Counted from the first letter of the stretch, positions 36,101 through 46,600 are shown. The stretch is 64,000 nt of DNA from Bagarius yarrelli (GCA_005784505.1 VCAZ01000019.1:2251001-2315000); one strand, 5' to 3'. The notes: a model not told the origin generated them from the letters alone. Numbers and translations: made by a program.

Positions 36101-39100
36101 TGCTTTTGTATGTTTAATAGCAACACAATGTGTTACAAAAAAAAGAGACTTACTATTGGAATCTTCACTTCATTATTTTGAGCCACCGGACTTGCTGAAA
36201 GAGAGAAAATAAAAACTCTTAATGAATTATTTAACCATATTATCAAAAACACTGATTATACTTTATCACGGTAGACATGATTTTGCCGAATAAGGTGTGA
36301 TCCTGGATTTACATCCTTTGTTGAGCCCGATTTCATTCAACCAATCATAACCATTTGTTGTCATCAGTGTGTGTGTGTCGATCAAATCTGCCTCAGTCCA
36401 ATTTTCCTTTTTTTTTGTCCACAAATAAACTAAGTAAATTCTGAAAGTATCCGATTGGCTGAGACTGGTAATTAATAGATTCTGGAACAATTTACTGATA
36501 CTGATGATTCCTGAATTAACATTAAATAAATAAATAAATTACATAAATAATTGCTAATAATCAGGAAACGACATTAGTGAGTTTAGACTGTACTGATTTT
36601 AATGATCCAAAATAAACATGAATGAATTTAGACACTGAATCATAAACAATCACTAATGAACAACTGAGTGTAAAATGTTGTGAAAGGGTGAACCTGTAGA
36701 ACCGCAATAGAGCAACAGTCTTACTATAAAACATTATTTCATTCAATCACAACCTTTTAACATTTAACAATCACAACACAGATTTTTTTTAATATTACAT
36801 TTTGGTATACAAAGAGGGAAAGGTTCAAAAATGGATTGAGGCGGGGTTTGGTCAACAGACACTGATGACATCAGATGGTTATGATTGGTTAATTGAAATG
36901 TTTGATCCGGGATTAACAAAGGATGTGAATCCAGGATCACATCCAACTTGGAAAAATCCCACTGCTTTAACATGTAGAATTAACAGTACACTAATAAACT
37001 AACTATATCTGTAAAAGTTTGTGGACATCTGACCACCACACTAATGTGTGCTTGCTGAACATCTATTCCAGATTTTTGTATCGGTATGTTTTTTATTTGT
37101 TTTTCTATTAGGTGAGTTCAGACTCTGACTTTGGGGAGATGACCTTTTATCCAATCAAAATTTTACTTTTATGACAAAGCGTTTAAGTGGAATTTAGCTC
37201 AGGGTTTTGTGTAGGCCACTTATTCAATGTCTTCCACAGCAACTTAACACACAAAGCAAGAGTTTATAAGACCTTGTTTTTTTTTTAAGTGTAAGAATTT
37301 AATAATGCCACGTTGTGGATAAGGGTCAGTCGTCTAGATACTTTTGGCCATATGAGACATAATTTAACAAATTTAGATACAGTTGTTCAAGTAAAGAAAT
37401 TAAAAATTTCTAAAAAAACTAAACTAAAAAACTAAAAACAAAAGTATATTAACCTCAGAGATGCTCTTATTTTTTCGATTATGTTTGCTTCAAGACAATG
37501 ACCGTATGCGTCAGCGACATTTCGGGAGCGGAGGAGGAAGTCGTCAAACACGCACCAAGGGTTTTAATTAAATTTAAACATAAATTAGTTTAAACATAAT
37601 AACGATTTTAGTAGTTAAAATATCATAAAAAAAATAATAAAAACATAATAATAATATAAAATAAAAAATGATATATATATATATATATATCTATATATAT
37701 ATATATATATATATATATAGATATATATATATATATCTATATATCTATAGATATCTATAGATATATAGATATCTATAGATATATATATATATATTCTATA
37801 TCTATATATATCTATATCTATATATATATATACTATATATATATCTATATATATATATATATATATATCTCTATATCTATAGATATCTATATATCTATAT
37901 ATCTATATCTATATATATATTAATAGATATATATATAAATTTGTATAGCAGTGTTGTGAATTTTTGGAATTTCTTTTTTTAAATTAAAACTAAAATTAGA
38001 ACTAAAAATGTAAAAGAAGATTTTTTTTTTACTGTTTTTTGTGTTTTTATGATTTTAAAATGTAAATTCGATATATCTATAACTTTAACATATATAAGGT
38101 TAATTTTAAAAAAAAAAAGGTTAAAGATAACAGATGTAATTTTCAAAACCTTGTTGTCGACAGAGACGTTTCTTCTTCCAAACCATCACAGCGATCAGAA
38201 TAATGCAGAATAAAGGCACTAAAACCGCAATAGCTGCTACGAAGAAGAAAAAAAAAACCTTTCACATTCATAGTAAAATCCAATAATGTCATAACAGAGA
38301 TTTGTGTGTGTGTGTGTGTTTGTACCTATAGTGTGATGATCTTTGCTTGTGGGTTCAGCTGGGATTGTGGGTGTGGAGGTGACAGGGTCATGAGGGAATA
38401 AAGGGCGTTTTACACACTTTGTATTTGATGTTGAATTGCATTTACGCTCCTCCGTTTCATCTGCTTTGCACCTGACATATAAATAAAACATATCGTTAAT
38501 CATCAACTTTTAATAGCGTTTTTAAACCTTTAATTAGCAAGCAGTTTTCTCTTTTTTGTGCTCGGAAAGAGAAATAAACCTTTCCAACATTGCGTCAAGA
38601 TAAGAAAATAAAATGCTAATTTTATATTGCATATATTCACAATGTTAAACCGATTAGCTAAAAATAAGCTATTGGCTTTACATAAGGTTTTAATTTAAAT
38701 AAAGATGAACGGGTCGTTTCGAATAGTAATTACAGGTGATCTGCAGTATGATTTTTACCTAGTGCACTTCTTACACACTTCACAGGGCTCATCTGGCAGA
38801 CAGAAAGTGCCTGGCTTGCACACACACTTGGTGTCCCTCGTGCTTGTGCACCTCAGGGTTATTAACTGACCTGCGCAAAGACAGAAAAAAAAACGAGGTG
38901 TGGGGATCAAACCAAAAAACTAAGGATATAAAACAGCTTCAACGATGGGTAGTTTTAAATATTCCTCAAAGCCGAGGAGAGAAATATTTAATAAATATTC
39001 CAGCACAATCATTAAAATAAGATGAGATAAAATAAGATAAGATGACATAAGATGAGATAAGACAAGATGAGATAAGATAAGATAAAATAAAATGAGATGA

Positions 39101-41282
39101 GATTAAAATGAGATAAGATGAGATAAGATAAGATAAGACAAGATGAGATAAGATAAGATAAAATAAAATGAGATGAGAAAAGATGAGAAAATAAGATCTT
39201 ATAAGAAGATGAGATGAGATAAGACAGAACAAGATGAGATGAGATAAGATGAGATAATGAGTAGAGATAAAATGGAAATTCTTTTTTCAGTAGCTTCTTA
39301 TTAGAAAACACATACAAAAGTGATGAAGAAGCAAATAAGAAAAAAAAATGAAAAAAATTTGATTTACAAATATAAAAATTAGGTTAGATTAATTATTAGA
39401 TTAATTTTACAGAAAGGTGCTAAAATAGTTTTTATTGTGAAATAATGTTATTACACATGAATTTTATATATATATATATATATATATATGACACACACAC
39501 ACACATTACATATGGTATCTCTAATAATATAATATAATATAATAACATTGCACATTGTGTTGCATTATGACTAGACCATGACAGAAATCACAGAATACTC
39601 AGGTTCTTCAGTTCAACATTCCTATAGGCACAGGATAAAACTTTGATGATGAAACTTTGAGTCCTGATCCACACACCCAACATGAGTCAGCAACAGTTTC
39701 CATTATCTCTCGTTCTTATTCATACACATGCACACACACACACACACTCTCACGCACACACACACACGCAGACGCAGACAGCGATATACCGAATAACACA
39801 CTGACTCACGCGCATAGAAAAGGGACACAAAAGAGCAGAGGCCATGGCCACACCCAGGCTGTGTAACAGTAGCTGATGGGTGAGGAAACTTTAAACCCGG
39901 CTCTATTCATTAGTGTCCGTTAGAGTCCTATAGTGGTCTTATGGGACCCTTTGGGTTTGGTACATAAATGTTGAGTCATGTGTGTAAAAGTAATTTCTGC
40001 CACAATCTGTTATAACATCTCATGACAGACAGACAGTGATGGCAGAATACATGTGTAAAGCAAACACCTGTTGGAAAATTAGTTGCAATTTATATGGGGT
40101 CCGAGCCGCTAAAGTTTAAGAGCGACTGGGTTATAAGGGGAATTTGATTAATGATTAAAAGAAAGATAGTGTTGCGTCATAAAGTAATACTTTGAGGCGG
40201 TGTGTTTTATGGGGAAGTTGGGATGATGCAACAGTACGATGATTAGGTCGTAACGGAAATTGCCATCTTAAAAAAGTAAATGGCACAAAATAAAACAATT
40301 ATACAATAGGAATTATAAACAGGGACTCCGTCTGCTCCACTGACCCAAGGCTACAGTTTACATTACGTCTGATCACCATTACCATATGCCGTAATTAACA
40401 AAGTTCAGTGTTACGCAGATGAGGATGGGTTCCCTCTTGGGTCTGGTTCCTCTCAAGGTTCATTCCTATTTCATCTCAGGGAGTTTTTCCTGGCTTGCTC
40501 ATTACTCATCACTGTTACTGCATTGTGTGTAAAGCTGCTTCGAGACAATGTCTATTGTTAAAAGCGCTAAACAAATACAAATGTAATTAAATTGAATAAA
40601 GAGGATTACCACGACTCAAGACTTTTTTTTTCTACGTAATCGGTCAGCATTGATATTCGGAGGACAGCCCACTCAGGGTCATACACATTTATTGCAATAA
40701 AATTCCATGACTTTGAGGTAAATATTCATGAAATGTTTATATATACACTTTATATTGGAAGAAAAATCCATGTATAAATTTACCACAGCAAATCTTCACT
40801 AATCCAATCCAAATCACAATCACGTGACCTATTGTAATTTCACAAAGAATATTAATTAAACTATATTTAAATATACATGAGATATTTGTAAAACAATTTT
40901 TTTCCCCAAAACCTTTTCCAGGCCTGGAAATTGCCATTTCAAAATTTCACAACTTTTCCAGATTTTCCATGATCTAATATAGACGCTTCTTTCTTTGTAT
41001 TCAAAACTGATTGGGTTTTTGGTTTTTTTTTTTGTGGTGGGACAGGAAGCAGCAAAATAACAGTGCAACAATGCATCAGAAGATGCGATTTAATCCAAAA
41101 CGTTTTTGAAAAATAGATGTAAGATGTAAATTACCTGCAGGACACTGACTGCACTGAAGGCACTGGTCCATGCCGGTCGGGTGCTCGGCGTAGGTGCCCT
41201 CCTTACACGGTTCGCATATTCCCTTTTCCTGATCAGCAGTGCACTTTTCTTTTACATAGGTCCCTGTTAAAGAAACGCAAAC

Positions 41283-41322
<40 letters not shown>

Positions 41323-41972
41323 CATTCACTGCCGTTATCTATAAAACCTACTTTTTGGAATTAGCTTCCCAGCGTCCTTGTAGATTAAAAAGTTTACCCA
41401 CGATGCACTCAGTGTCCCGCGGGTGACCCAGTGGAACGTTAAGAGGTTTTAAAACACTTGTCATAGAGAACATTTAGGCCAGGGAAAGTTAAATTTAAGC
41501 ACAGCAGGGGATTTATGGAGCAGCTCACTTATTGTACACGATAATGTCATTAATTCCACAGCCTGAACAAACACAACACATAAAATTTTTATTCTTGGGC
41601 CAGATAGAAATGATGAATAGATGGATGATGTTGTCATGAGTGGTTGCCTCAGTTTGTCATTTCTTTTTAATTATTCAATAAAAACTAACACTTTAAAGAA
41701 AAAGTGTTTTTGTACACGTCATTTTAAACATACTGTAAAAAGGTTTTTAGGCTATTTTCACCATTTCTACTTCGCATCTGTTTTTATGCTAAAACCTCAT
41801 GTTCTCCAAGATCATTTTCCTCACCAGCCTCGCAGTTTTTGCAGCAAAACCCTTTGTGTGGGTACTCCTGGTTCTCCAAGCACACTCGCTGCTTGGCCGT
41901 CTGGTTCAAGTGGAAGCCGAGCTCAGCTGCTCCTCTGCTCGCCGTGGTCAGCGCCAGAACGAAAAGGAAAAC
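32855..41972 (-). CDS. Death-domain TNF receptor superfamily member (Fas/TRAIL-receptor group), exons 2-10
   Basis: Exons on the minus strand, 5' to 3': 41972-41825, 41263-41135, 38870-38759, 38471-38326, 38236-38150, 36194-36154, 36055-35777, 35144-35108 and 33144-32855. All junctions are GT-AG and in phase, with no stop until TGA at 32857-32855. In order the protein has a hydrophobic signal core (VFLFVLALTTA), Cys-rich TNFR repeats (CCKNCEAGTY; QCLQCSQCPAG; RCTSTRDTKCVCKPGTFC; KCNSTSNTKC) and a Pro/Thr-rich stalk. A membrane helix (VLVPLFCIILIAVMVW) stopped by KKKR, an acidic Ser-rich linker and a C-terminal death domain (FFRSIGVSDNKIKLAE, VYELLRTWMQHEGL, HLLQALLDL) follow. Such receptors bind a TNF-family ligand and recruit FADD to start caspase-8 apoptosis. 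The Cys-rich part recalls Fas, while the death domain and GYYKYE end recall TRAIL receptors, so the member is left open. The start codon is not in this block (see 61936-61965). Confidence 0.9.
33862..34952 (+). mobile_element. Tc1/mariner-like element with both terminal repeats, transposase decayed
   Basis: The left end TACACTGCCTGTCCAAAAAA is mirrored by the right end AACAGGCAGTGTA, with TA at both edges. Relics of transposase include the PDLNPIRNLWDVLEK block near 34650 and a QDD.N-like stretch near 34565. Stops are scattered throughout. A SINE-A copy is inserted at about 34729-34882. The element lies in intron 9 of the death-receptor gene, in antisense orientation to it. Confidence 0.85.
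34729..34882 (+). mobile_element. SINE family A nested in the Tc1 element
   Basis: GGGGTAGTGCAGTGGTGAAG, GTACGATTCCCAACAGCACC box B, CTGGGCCCATAAGCAAGG and GCTCAGTTGTATAAAGGAG. Tc1 sequence resumes on both sides, so the SINE came later. Confidence 0.85.
35108..35144 (-). CDS. Death-receptor exon 9 (37-nt micro-exon)
   Basis: Between GTATTCAATAG and TTG|GTAAGA on the minus strand. It encodes EDGTPRRLVPLL. It enters in phase 0 and leaves in phase 1, exactly as needed to join exons 8 and 10. It was found by phase and splice sites. It extends the linker before the death domain and could be skipped in isoforms only with a frameshift. Confidence 0.82.
35777..36055 (-). CDS. Death-receptor exon 8 (cytoplasmic linker)
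   Basis: 279 nt between GTCTCTTCAG and AAA|GTGAGT, phase 0 to 0. It encodes an acidic, Ser/Thr/Pro-rich linker (DGVSVPTSEECENS ... GDSLPNTTSSSQTSLSA ... AESWAK) with no recognisable domain. It is unusually long for a Fas-type juxtamembrane region. Since the exon is a multiple of three, it could be skipped without losing frame. Confidence 0.88.
36154..36194 (-). CDS. Death-receptor exon 7 (41-nt micro-exon)
   Basis: Between TTTTCTCTCTTTCAG and ATA|GTAAGT. It encodes ASPVAQNNEVKIPI, phase 1 to 0. The splice sites are near consensus. Confidence 0.85.
36286..36950. repeat. Inverted repeat, arms about 36286-36415 and 36815-36950
   Basis: GTGATCCTGGATTTACATCC and AACCAATCATAACCAT in the left arm are mirrored by GGTTATGATTGGTT and GGATGTGAATCCAGGATCAC in the right arm. 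The spacer is about 400 bp. It is probably a non-autonomous transposon or a pair of its copies. It lies in intron 6 of the death-receptor gene. Confidence 0.8.
37012..37352. mobile_element. Internally deleted DNA transposon (MITE)
   Basis: The left end GTAAAAGTTTGTGGACATCT, with GTGTGCTTGCTGAACATC, is a common teleost DNA-transposon terminus. The right end AGATACTTTTGGCCATATGA mirrors the first bases. The interior is short and does not encode a transposase. Confidence 0.7.
37668..37935. repeat. (TA)n/(TATC)n region
   Basis: About 270 bp of TA with ATCTATAG interruptions, which add short palindromes. Confidence 0.95.
38150..38236 (-). CDS. Death-receptor exon 6 (transmembrane segment)
   Basis: Acceptor TTCTTCTTCGTAG. 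It encodes AIAVLVPLFCIILIAVMVW, then KKKRLCRQQ, and its donor is CAAG|GTTTTG, which is weaker than the others. An alternative acceptor three bases on (CAG) would remove one alanine. Phase 1 to 1. Confidence 0.88.
38326..38471 (-). CDS. Death-receptor exon 5 (last Cys-rich repeat and stalk)
   Basis: 146 nt, phase 2 to 1. It encodes RCKADETEERKCNSTSNTKC and then a Pro/Thr-rich stalk (TSTPTIPAEPTSKD). It has an NST glycosylation motif. Confidence 0.9.
38759..38870 (-). CDS. Death-receptor exon 4 (Cys-rich repeat)
   Basis: 112 nt, phase 1 to 2. It encodes QLITLRCTSTRDTKCVCKPG, then TFCLPDEPCEVCKKCTR. The TKC.CKP.FC pattern is the part most like Fas. Confidence 0.92.
39010..39265. repeat. (GATAA/GATGA)n pentanucleotide-rich array
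   Basis: About 255 bp of AGATAAGATGAG-type 5-bp units, with a string of AGATAA words. It lies in intron 3. The reverse-strand frame rich in LILSYLISSH is the repeat. Confidence 0.95.
39460..39505. repeat. (TA)n then (CA)n microsatellite
   Basis: Short compound dinucleotide run. Confidence 0.9.
39725..39770. repeat. (CA)n-rich microsatellite, interrupted
   Basis: CA repeats broken by TCTCACG. Confidence 0.85.
40395..40610 (+). mobile_element. Teleost dispersed repeat, 3' end type
   Basis: Contains GATGGGTTCCCTCTTGGGTC, then GGTTCCTCTCAAGGTTCATT, CAGGGAGTTTTTCCTGGC, GTAAAGCTGCTTCGAGACAA and a GTAATTAAATTGAAT tail. This is a very common fish interspersed repeat ending in a short tandem tail. 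Confidence 0.75.
41135..41263 (-). CDS. Death-receptor exon 3 (Cys-rich repeat)
   Basis: 129 nt between GTTTCTTTAACAG and GCAG|GTAATT, phase 1 to 1. It encodes TYVKEKCTADQEKGICEPCK and MDQCLQCSQCPAG. Confidence 0.93.
41286..41320. repeat. (CA)n microsatellite
   Basis: About 17 CA units in intron 2, about 22 bp upstream of exon 3 on the minus strand. Confidence 0.95.
41825..41972 (-). CDS. Death-receptor exon 2 (signal core and start of first Cys-rich repeat)
   Basis: Acceptor TTTGTCTCCCCAG ends at 41973 and donor GCTG|GTGAGG follows 41825. It encodes VFLFVLALTTASRGAAELGF, then HLNQTAK (glycosylation motif), VCLENQEYPHKGFCCKNCEA. There is no ATG in this frame for a long way upstream. A TTG inside the acceptor is not a credible start, so a separate upstream exon must carry the ATG. 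Confidence 0.88.
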
Positions 41973-42530
41973 CTGGGGAGACAAATCCGCTCGGGTCAGT
42001 TCGCATTCCTGGATGTAACAGATAAAGTAAACGACGTAACAATGGACAGTGAACCAGTGGGTCGTTCTTCAATTCCAACCGGGGCTCGTTTATTAACCAG
42101 ACACATGCATCGTTTCCTGCATATGCACATTTCTGTGCCTCAAACATGATTTATCAAGTTCTTTCTGGGCAAAAGGAGGTCATTGAACACCTAGTTTAAG
42201 AAGCATAACCTGAATCTGAGCTGGAAGATAAAATGTAAAGTCAAATTTATTAAAGAACGGATTAAAGCTTGACATTTTGCTGCGTGAACAAAGGTTTTCA
42301 TAAGAGCGCAGGATCTGCACTTCCTTAGGAATGTACTTGAAAAAACAACGGTATTCTGTTTGAACAGATGTGTTCAATGTGTGTAATGGATAGAAATACA
42401 GATATGACTGTGTGATGCATTTACAGCCTTTATTAAGGTCATATTTAGCATCGCTGTGCTGTATTTTTATAGGGGAAAAAAACAACAACCTGCATCTGTA
42501 TAGGGCAAATCCAGGGGTGGAAATGGCTAC

Positions 42531-42701
42531 ACATTTACATTTATGGCATTTGGCAGACGTCCTTATCCAGAGCGACTTACATTTATCTCCTTTATACAAC
42601 TGAGCAACTGGAGGTTAAGGGCCTTTCTCAGGGACCCAGCAGTGGTAACTTGCTGGTGCTGGGAATCGAACCAACACCTTGATCATGCACTACCTTTTTC
42701 C
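42531..42701 (-). mobile_element. tRNA-derived SINE, family A
   Basis: GGCATTTGGCAGACGTCCTT, ATACAACTGAGCAACTGGAG, CTGGGAATCGAACC box B. Minus orientation. Confidence 0.88.
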
Positions 42702-42870
42702 CGAGTCCAGCTACACCGTCCATTCTGCTACTGTCTTTAAACTCAGCTCAACAACATTTTAAATACCGTCTGAAGATGTTAGTAGTATTTAACAAATTTG
42801 GAGTATTTTTATAAATAAATTAAATCTAGTAACCTAATGTAAACAGTAGGCAGTCCCAAAGGATACACAA

Positions 42871-43026
42871 GAAGGTGGTAGCACAGTGGTTAAGGTGTTG
42901 GACTACTAATTGGCAGATCTTGGGTTTGATTCCCAGCACCAAGACCCTAAAATCCCAATATCTTAGTTGTATAAATTAGATAAAATGTTAGTCGCTCTGG
43001 ATAAGGGCATCTATTGTAAATGTAAT
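42871..43026 (+). mobile_element. tRNA-derived SINE, family A
   Basis: GAAGGTGGTAGCACAGTGGT head, GGGTTTGATTCCCAGCACC, GTTAGTCGCTCTGGATAAGG tail. Confidence 0.88.
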
Positions 43027-43150
43027 GGTAGCCCAGTATTTAAGGCGTTGGACTGCTAATTGGAAGAACAGGGTTCGCAGCACAACGAAGTTGCTTGTCT
43101 GAGCGAGGCCCTTAACCTCTCATTGCTCAGATGAATGTAAATCGATGACA
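43027..43150 (+). mobile_element. SINE family A, tandem second copy
   Basis: GTAGCCCAGTATTTAAGGCG, GGACTGCTAATTGGAAG, GAGGCCCTTAACCTCTCATT. It sits directly behind the previous copy in the same orientation, with a poly(A) at 43178-43194. Confidence 0.8.
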
Positions 43151-43568
43151 TCATGCTGTAGTTGCATCAAAAAGGCAAAAAAAAAAAAAAAAAACGTTCT
43201 GGGAGGATGGCTTCCTTGTGTGGACTTTTGCACCTAATCTAAACCCATTTGACATTTGCTTTGATGAAACCAGACCCCACAAGATAAAAGAGAGATGCAA
43301 ATCCATGCCCGAGCAGGGGCGTTTCTGTAGCCAGACGAAACAGAATCTAAACACACACGTGACGTTACCACGGTTACAGGCATCCTTACAAACACACAGC
43401 GCAGAGGTCTGGAAAAAGGAGCAGACATTTCTGAGGTTTGCACATGAGTCTACAGGCAGACAATACTGCGGATCAGGCTAATAATAGTGGAGTGGATACC
43501 ATCGCAGGACACTTTATTAGGAACTTGGTTTTTATCTCATTCGTGAAAACATTTGGCAGCTTCAGAGC

Positions 43569-43591
43569 TTTTTTTTTTTTTTTTTTTTTTA
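43569..43591. repeat. Poly(T) run
   Basis: About 23 T. Confidence 0.9.
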
Positions 43592-43721
43592 AACACTCAT
43601 CTGTCTGTAGAGTCGTGTAAAAAAATGAAACCCATCCAATAATCAGCGGTTCTGCGGGTGAAAACATCTTGTTGATGAGCGCAATCAGTGGAAGGTTGTC
43701 AGACTGATGGAGTGTGACAAG

Positions 43722-43725
<4 letters not shown>

Positions 43726-43782
<57 letters not shown>
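43726..43782. repeat. Poly(A) run, about 55 bases
   Basis: Longest mononucleotide run in the window. No retroposon body is recognisable before it. Confidence 0.9.
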
Positions 43783-43785
<3 letters not shown>

Positions 43786-43799
43786 GTGGAAAATGAGAA

Positions 43800-44440
43800 C
43801 TTTGTAGATTTGTAGATAAAAAAAAAAAAGAAAAAAAGACTAAACAGAGCATTTCTATATTCTTGCTGAGTGTTTTAAGTCTGAAAAAAAAATTAGCTGG
43901 TCATGATATGTGTGTGCGTGTGTGTGCGTGTGTATGTGTGACCACTCTATTGTGAACATTTTTCCCCCTCAGGCGCTTCTTTTTATTCCCCATCTTTTCA
44001 GCTCCGTCACAAAGAGACGGCCTCTTTCAACAAAGTGCCGCTTTTCAAATGACCCGCATTTCGTCCTTTTTTCTCTTCTTTTTATTCCTCTTCTTCTTTT
44101 GACGGTCACTGGACACCTCGGAGGAAACGCTACACCTCTGATGGCCTACATTTCCCATTATCCTCTGGCACAAAGAAGAGGGGCAGATTGAGCCGCTAGA
44201 AAAACGCCCGGAGTATGTGAAAGTGCTTTAAAAGGCAGACAGTTGGAGAGGATTAAATGCCCCGAAATGAAAATTTGCAAGAGCGCAGTTCGCCGGTAAA
44301 GATGCTGTAATATTTGGAAGTTTTATTAGTCACTGAATGGAAAAAGAATGAATAACAAGAAGCCTTTATTTGATAAATACAAATGACAGCAATTTCTAGC
44401 TTAGAAAGATGGGCTCAGCAATGATATAGTACACTTGGAG
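43800..44440. other. Stretch without recognised genes
   Basis: A short (GTGC)n run near 43908-43938, otherwise unique-looking sequence. The open frame at 43910-44191 has no domain or splice support. Confidence 0.45.
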
Positions 44441-44555
44441 CAGCAAAAGGGGCAGGGGCCTTGCTTTGGGGCCCAGGGTGGCCGGTGCTGGGGCTCGAAC
44501 CTTTGATCTTCTGTTTAACAACCAGAGCCTAAACCTTTGCCACCACTACCACTGT
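44440..44555 (-). mobile_element. SINE family A, diverged
   Basis: GGGGCAGGGGCCTTGC, GGTGCTGGGGCTCGAACC box B, CTTTGCCACCACTACC. Confidence 0.65.
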
Positions 44556-45110
44556 AGAGAAACTGATATAGTTCAGACCTCTACTAATAATAACAATTAG
44601 ATTAATTAAAAAAAAGATTAATAAAACTTTAGTAAAGCCTCCAAAACACAGCTCACATAACCCTTTTATTTCTTTCGGCACAAAGCCCACCATGTTTTCA
44701 GCCGAAAACTGAAATCTAAGCGGAGGAAATGTAACCCTGAACTTTCTTGACTGAATGAACCACAGAGTGATGAACTAGAGTTCAGGCAACTTGAGCCTTG
44801 ACCTTTTCTGCGTCCTTCAGCCTGTGACCTCGACGTTAACCAGTCGTTTATCTTCAAGCACAAACCCTATTCTCAAAAATGTTATGGAGTCAGTTTTAAT
44901 TTACTTTCTAGATTTTTCCACTTGTTATATGCAGAACTGTTATAATGCCGTTTGGACAAGCATTTGCTCGATATATAGAGAGGGAGGAGCTAAAAAGTCA
45001 TAAAATGAACTAAAAAAATAAAAAATAAAAATCGGAACGATGTAACAACAGCCAGCAAGTAACTAACTGTAATCACACCACTGCTCCGTCTAATCAACAC
45101 CCTGCATCTA

Positions 45111-45777
45111 AGGCCGCATTTCCACTGCATGTATCAAGTAACCCAATTCCGATTTTTTCCTCTAATGTGGCGCAGATGGGATATGACCGACAATCGTGTA
45201 AGCAGGGAAAAAAAAATAAAAAATCTCATGGATTCCAATATTTTAAGGTCTGTTTTAGGTCTAAGTTGTATGTGGTAATAAATGACATATGAATCAGATA
45301 TGTGCATTAGAGTCTCCCATGTAAGCAGACAGATCAGATTTTCGCCTGTCAATGAGAGTCGAACGTCATTGAATAAACGACGGTGGTGTGTGACGTCGAT
45401 ATAATAACTTGGCACGACTGTGTATTTTCATCTTTATTATTTTTGTTCACTAAAAAAAAAAAAAAAAAAAGATATACATACATAACTTAGCAATCAATGC
45501 TACATTCGCTCAGGCTGCAAAAAGCGCTCTACTTTTTTTTTTCTCCTTCGAAAGAGCCCGTTGTTTTTGCCGACCGTTAAACACGATGCGGAAGCAAAAC
45601 CCTAAACAATCATTTCATCCTCGTCCATTGATTATTGCACCGTTTTTATTTGCTTTTCCGGTCAGTACGTCTACATTGGGTTGTTGGGATGTAAGCAGGT
45701 CCCATAAATAAAAATCAGATATAGTGACAAAATCAGAATTGGGCATCAAGAGCTGCAGTGTAAATGCAGCCTTTAAG
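45111..45777. mobile_element. MITE, about 665 bp, with imperfect terminal inverted repeats
   Basis: The left end AAGGCCGCATTTCCACTGCA, with AACCCAATTCCGATTTT, is mirrored by the right end AAAATCAGAATTGGG ... GCAGTGTAAATGCAGCCTTT. The arms are about 45-50 bp. The interior does not encode a transposase, and open frames inside it are chance. A poly(A) run at 45452-45469 interrupts it. A truncated relative is at 19330-19465. Confidence 0.82.
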
Positions 45778-46208
45778 TAAGCTTCATATACACAATAAAC
45801 CTTACGCCTAAATGCCGACGTTAAATAGGATACAAAACCCCAGGACGCAACTACAAAACAGGAAATGGCAAAAAAACCACAAAGCACTTTACATTGGTGG
45901 ATATCTGGCAATACTGGATGTGTTAAGAAGCTTTCAAACTCTGCAGCTTTTAAGTGCTTCTATAATAAAGGTTGAAGACAAAAATAACAAGTAAGATGAT
46001 AAAGGACTGAATACCAGGGAGTGGAAAAGAAAAAAAAAAAAGAAAGAAAGAAAACAAAGTGCATGTGTTAAATATTTAAAACGTTAACTTTGCGTCTCTG
46101 TGTCTGCTTCAGAGGAACTCTCTGGAAAGCGGCCATGCCTTGTTGTTCTAAGGGAGTTTCCTGGATTAAGCTTCACTGTTCGAGAAACTCTCTACCCGCT
46201 CGCGTCAA

Positions 46209-46265
46209 AGTTTCCAGCGGTGCACACTTTCTCTCTCTCTCCCTCTCTTTCTCACTTTCTCTCTG
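46209..46265. repeat. (CT)n-rich low complexity
   Basis: TCTC-rich run. The overlapping open frames on both strands here have no other support. Confidence 0.85.
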
Positions 46266-46558
46266 TCCCTCATACACGATCCTTCTTTTGGTTTGCTGTC
46301 CTGCTCTATCCGTCTCATTTTTTTGCGGATATTCACATTTTGTGCTAAGAAAGTTCAAGGCGGCGGGGTGTGAAAGTGTGAGAGAGGTCATGAGAGACAG
46401 AGACAGAAGAGAATGAGTGGGGGAAGAGCGAGAAAAAGAATCAGAACTAGGAAATAAAGGAATGCAGTGAGAAAGACAGGAGAGAACAGATTCCTCCCTC
46501 TTCAGCAAAACACTGTGGCTATTCAGCAGAAAGGAACTGTAAAAGGCCTCCTAATGAG

Positions 46559-46560
<2 letters not shown>

Positions 46561-46598
<38 letters not shown>
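46561..46598. repeat. (CA)n microsatellite
   Basis: About 19 CA units. Confidence 0.95.

Positions 46599-46599
<1 letters not shown>

Positions 46600-46600
<1 letters not shown>

Noticed and set aside
39010..39320. Regularly repeated short units that might suggest a CRISPR-like array
   Set aside because: A simple pentanucleotide repeat without spacers, in a vertebrate genome.
41923..42147. Minus-strand frame overlapping death-receptor exon 2 (MFEAQK..., with an internal MRTDPSG)
   Set aside because: It is in a different frame from the signal peptide and Cys-rich region and has no domain. The real exon begins after the CCCCAG acceptor at 41973.
43726..43782. Long poly(A) as a processed pseudogene tail
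   Set aside because: No gene-like or retroposon body could be recognised upstream.
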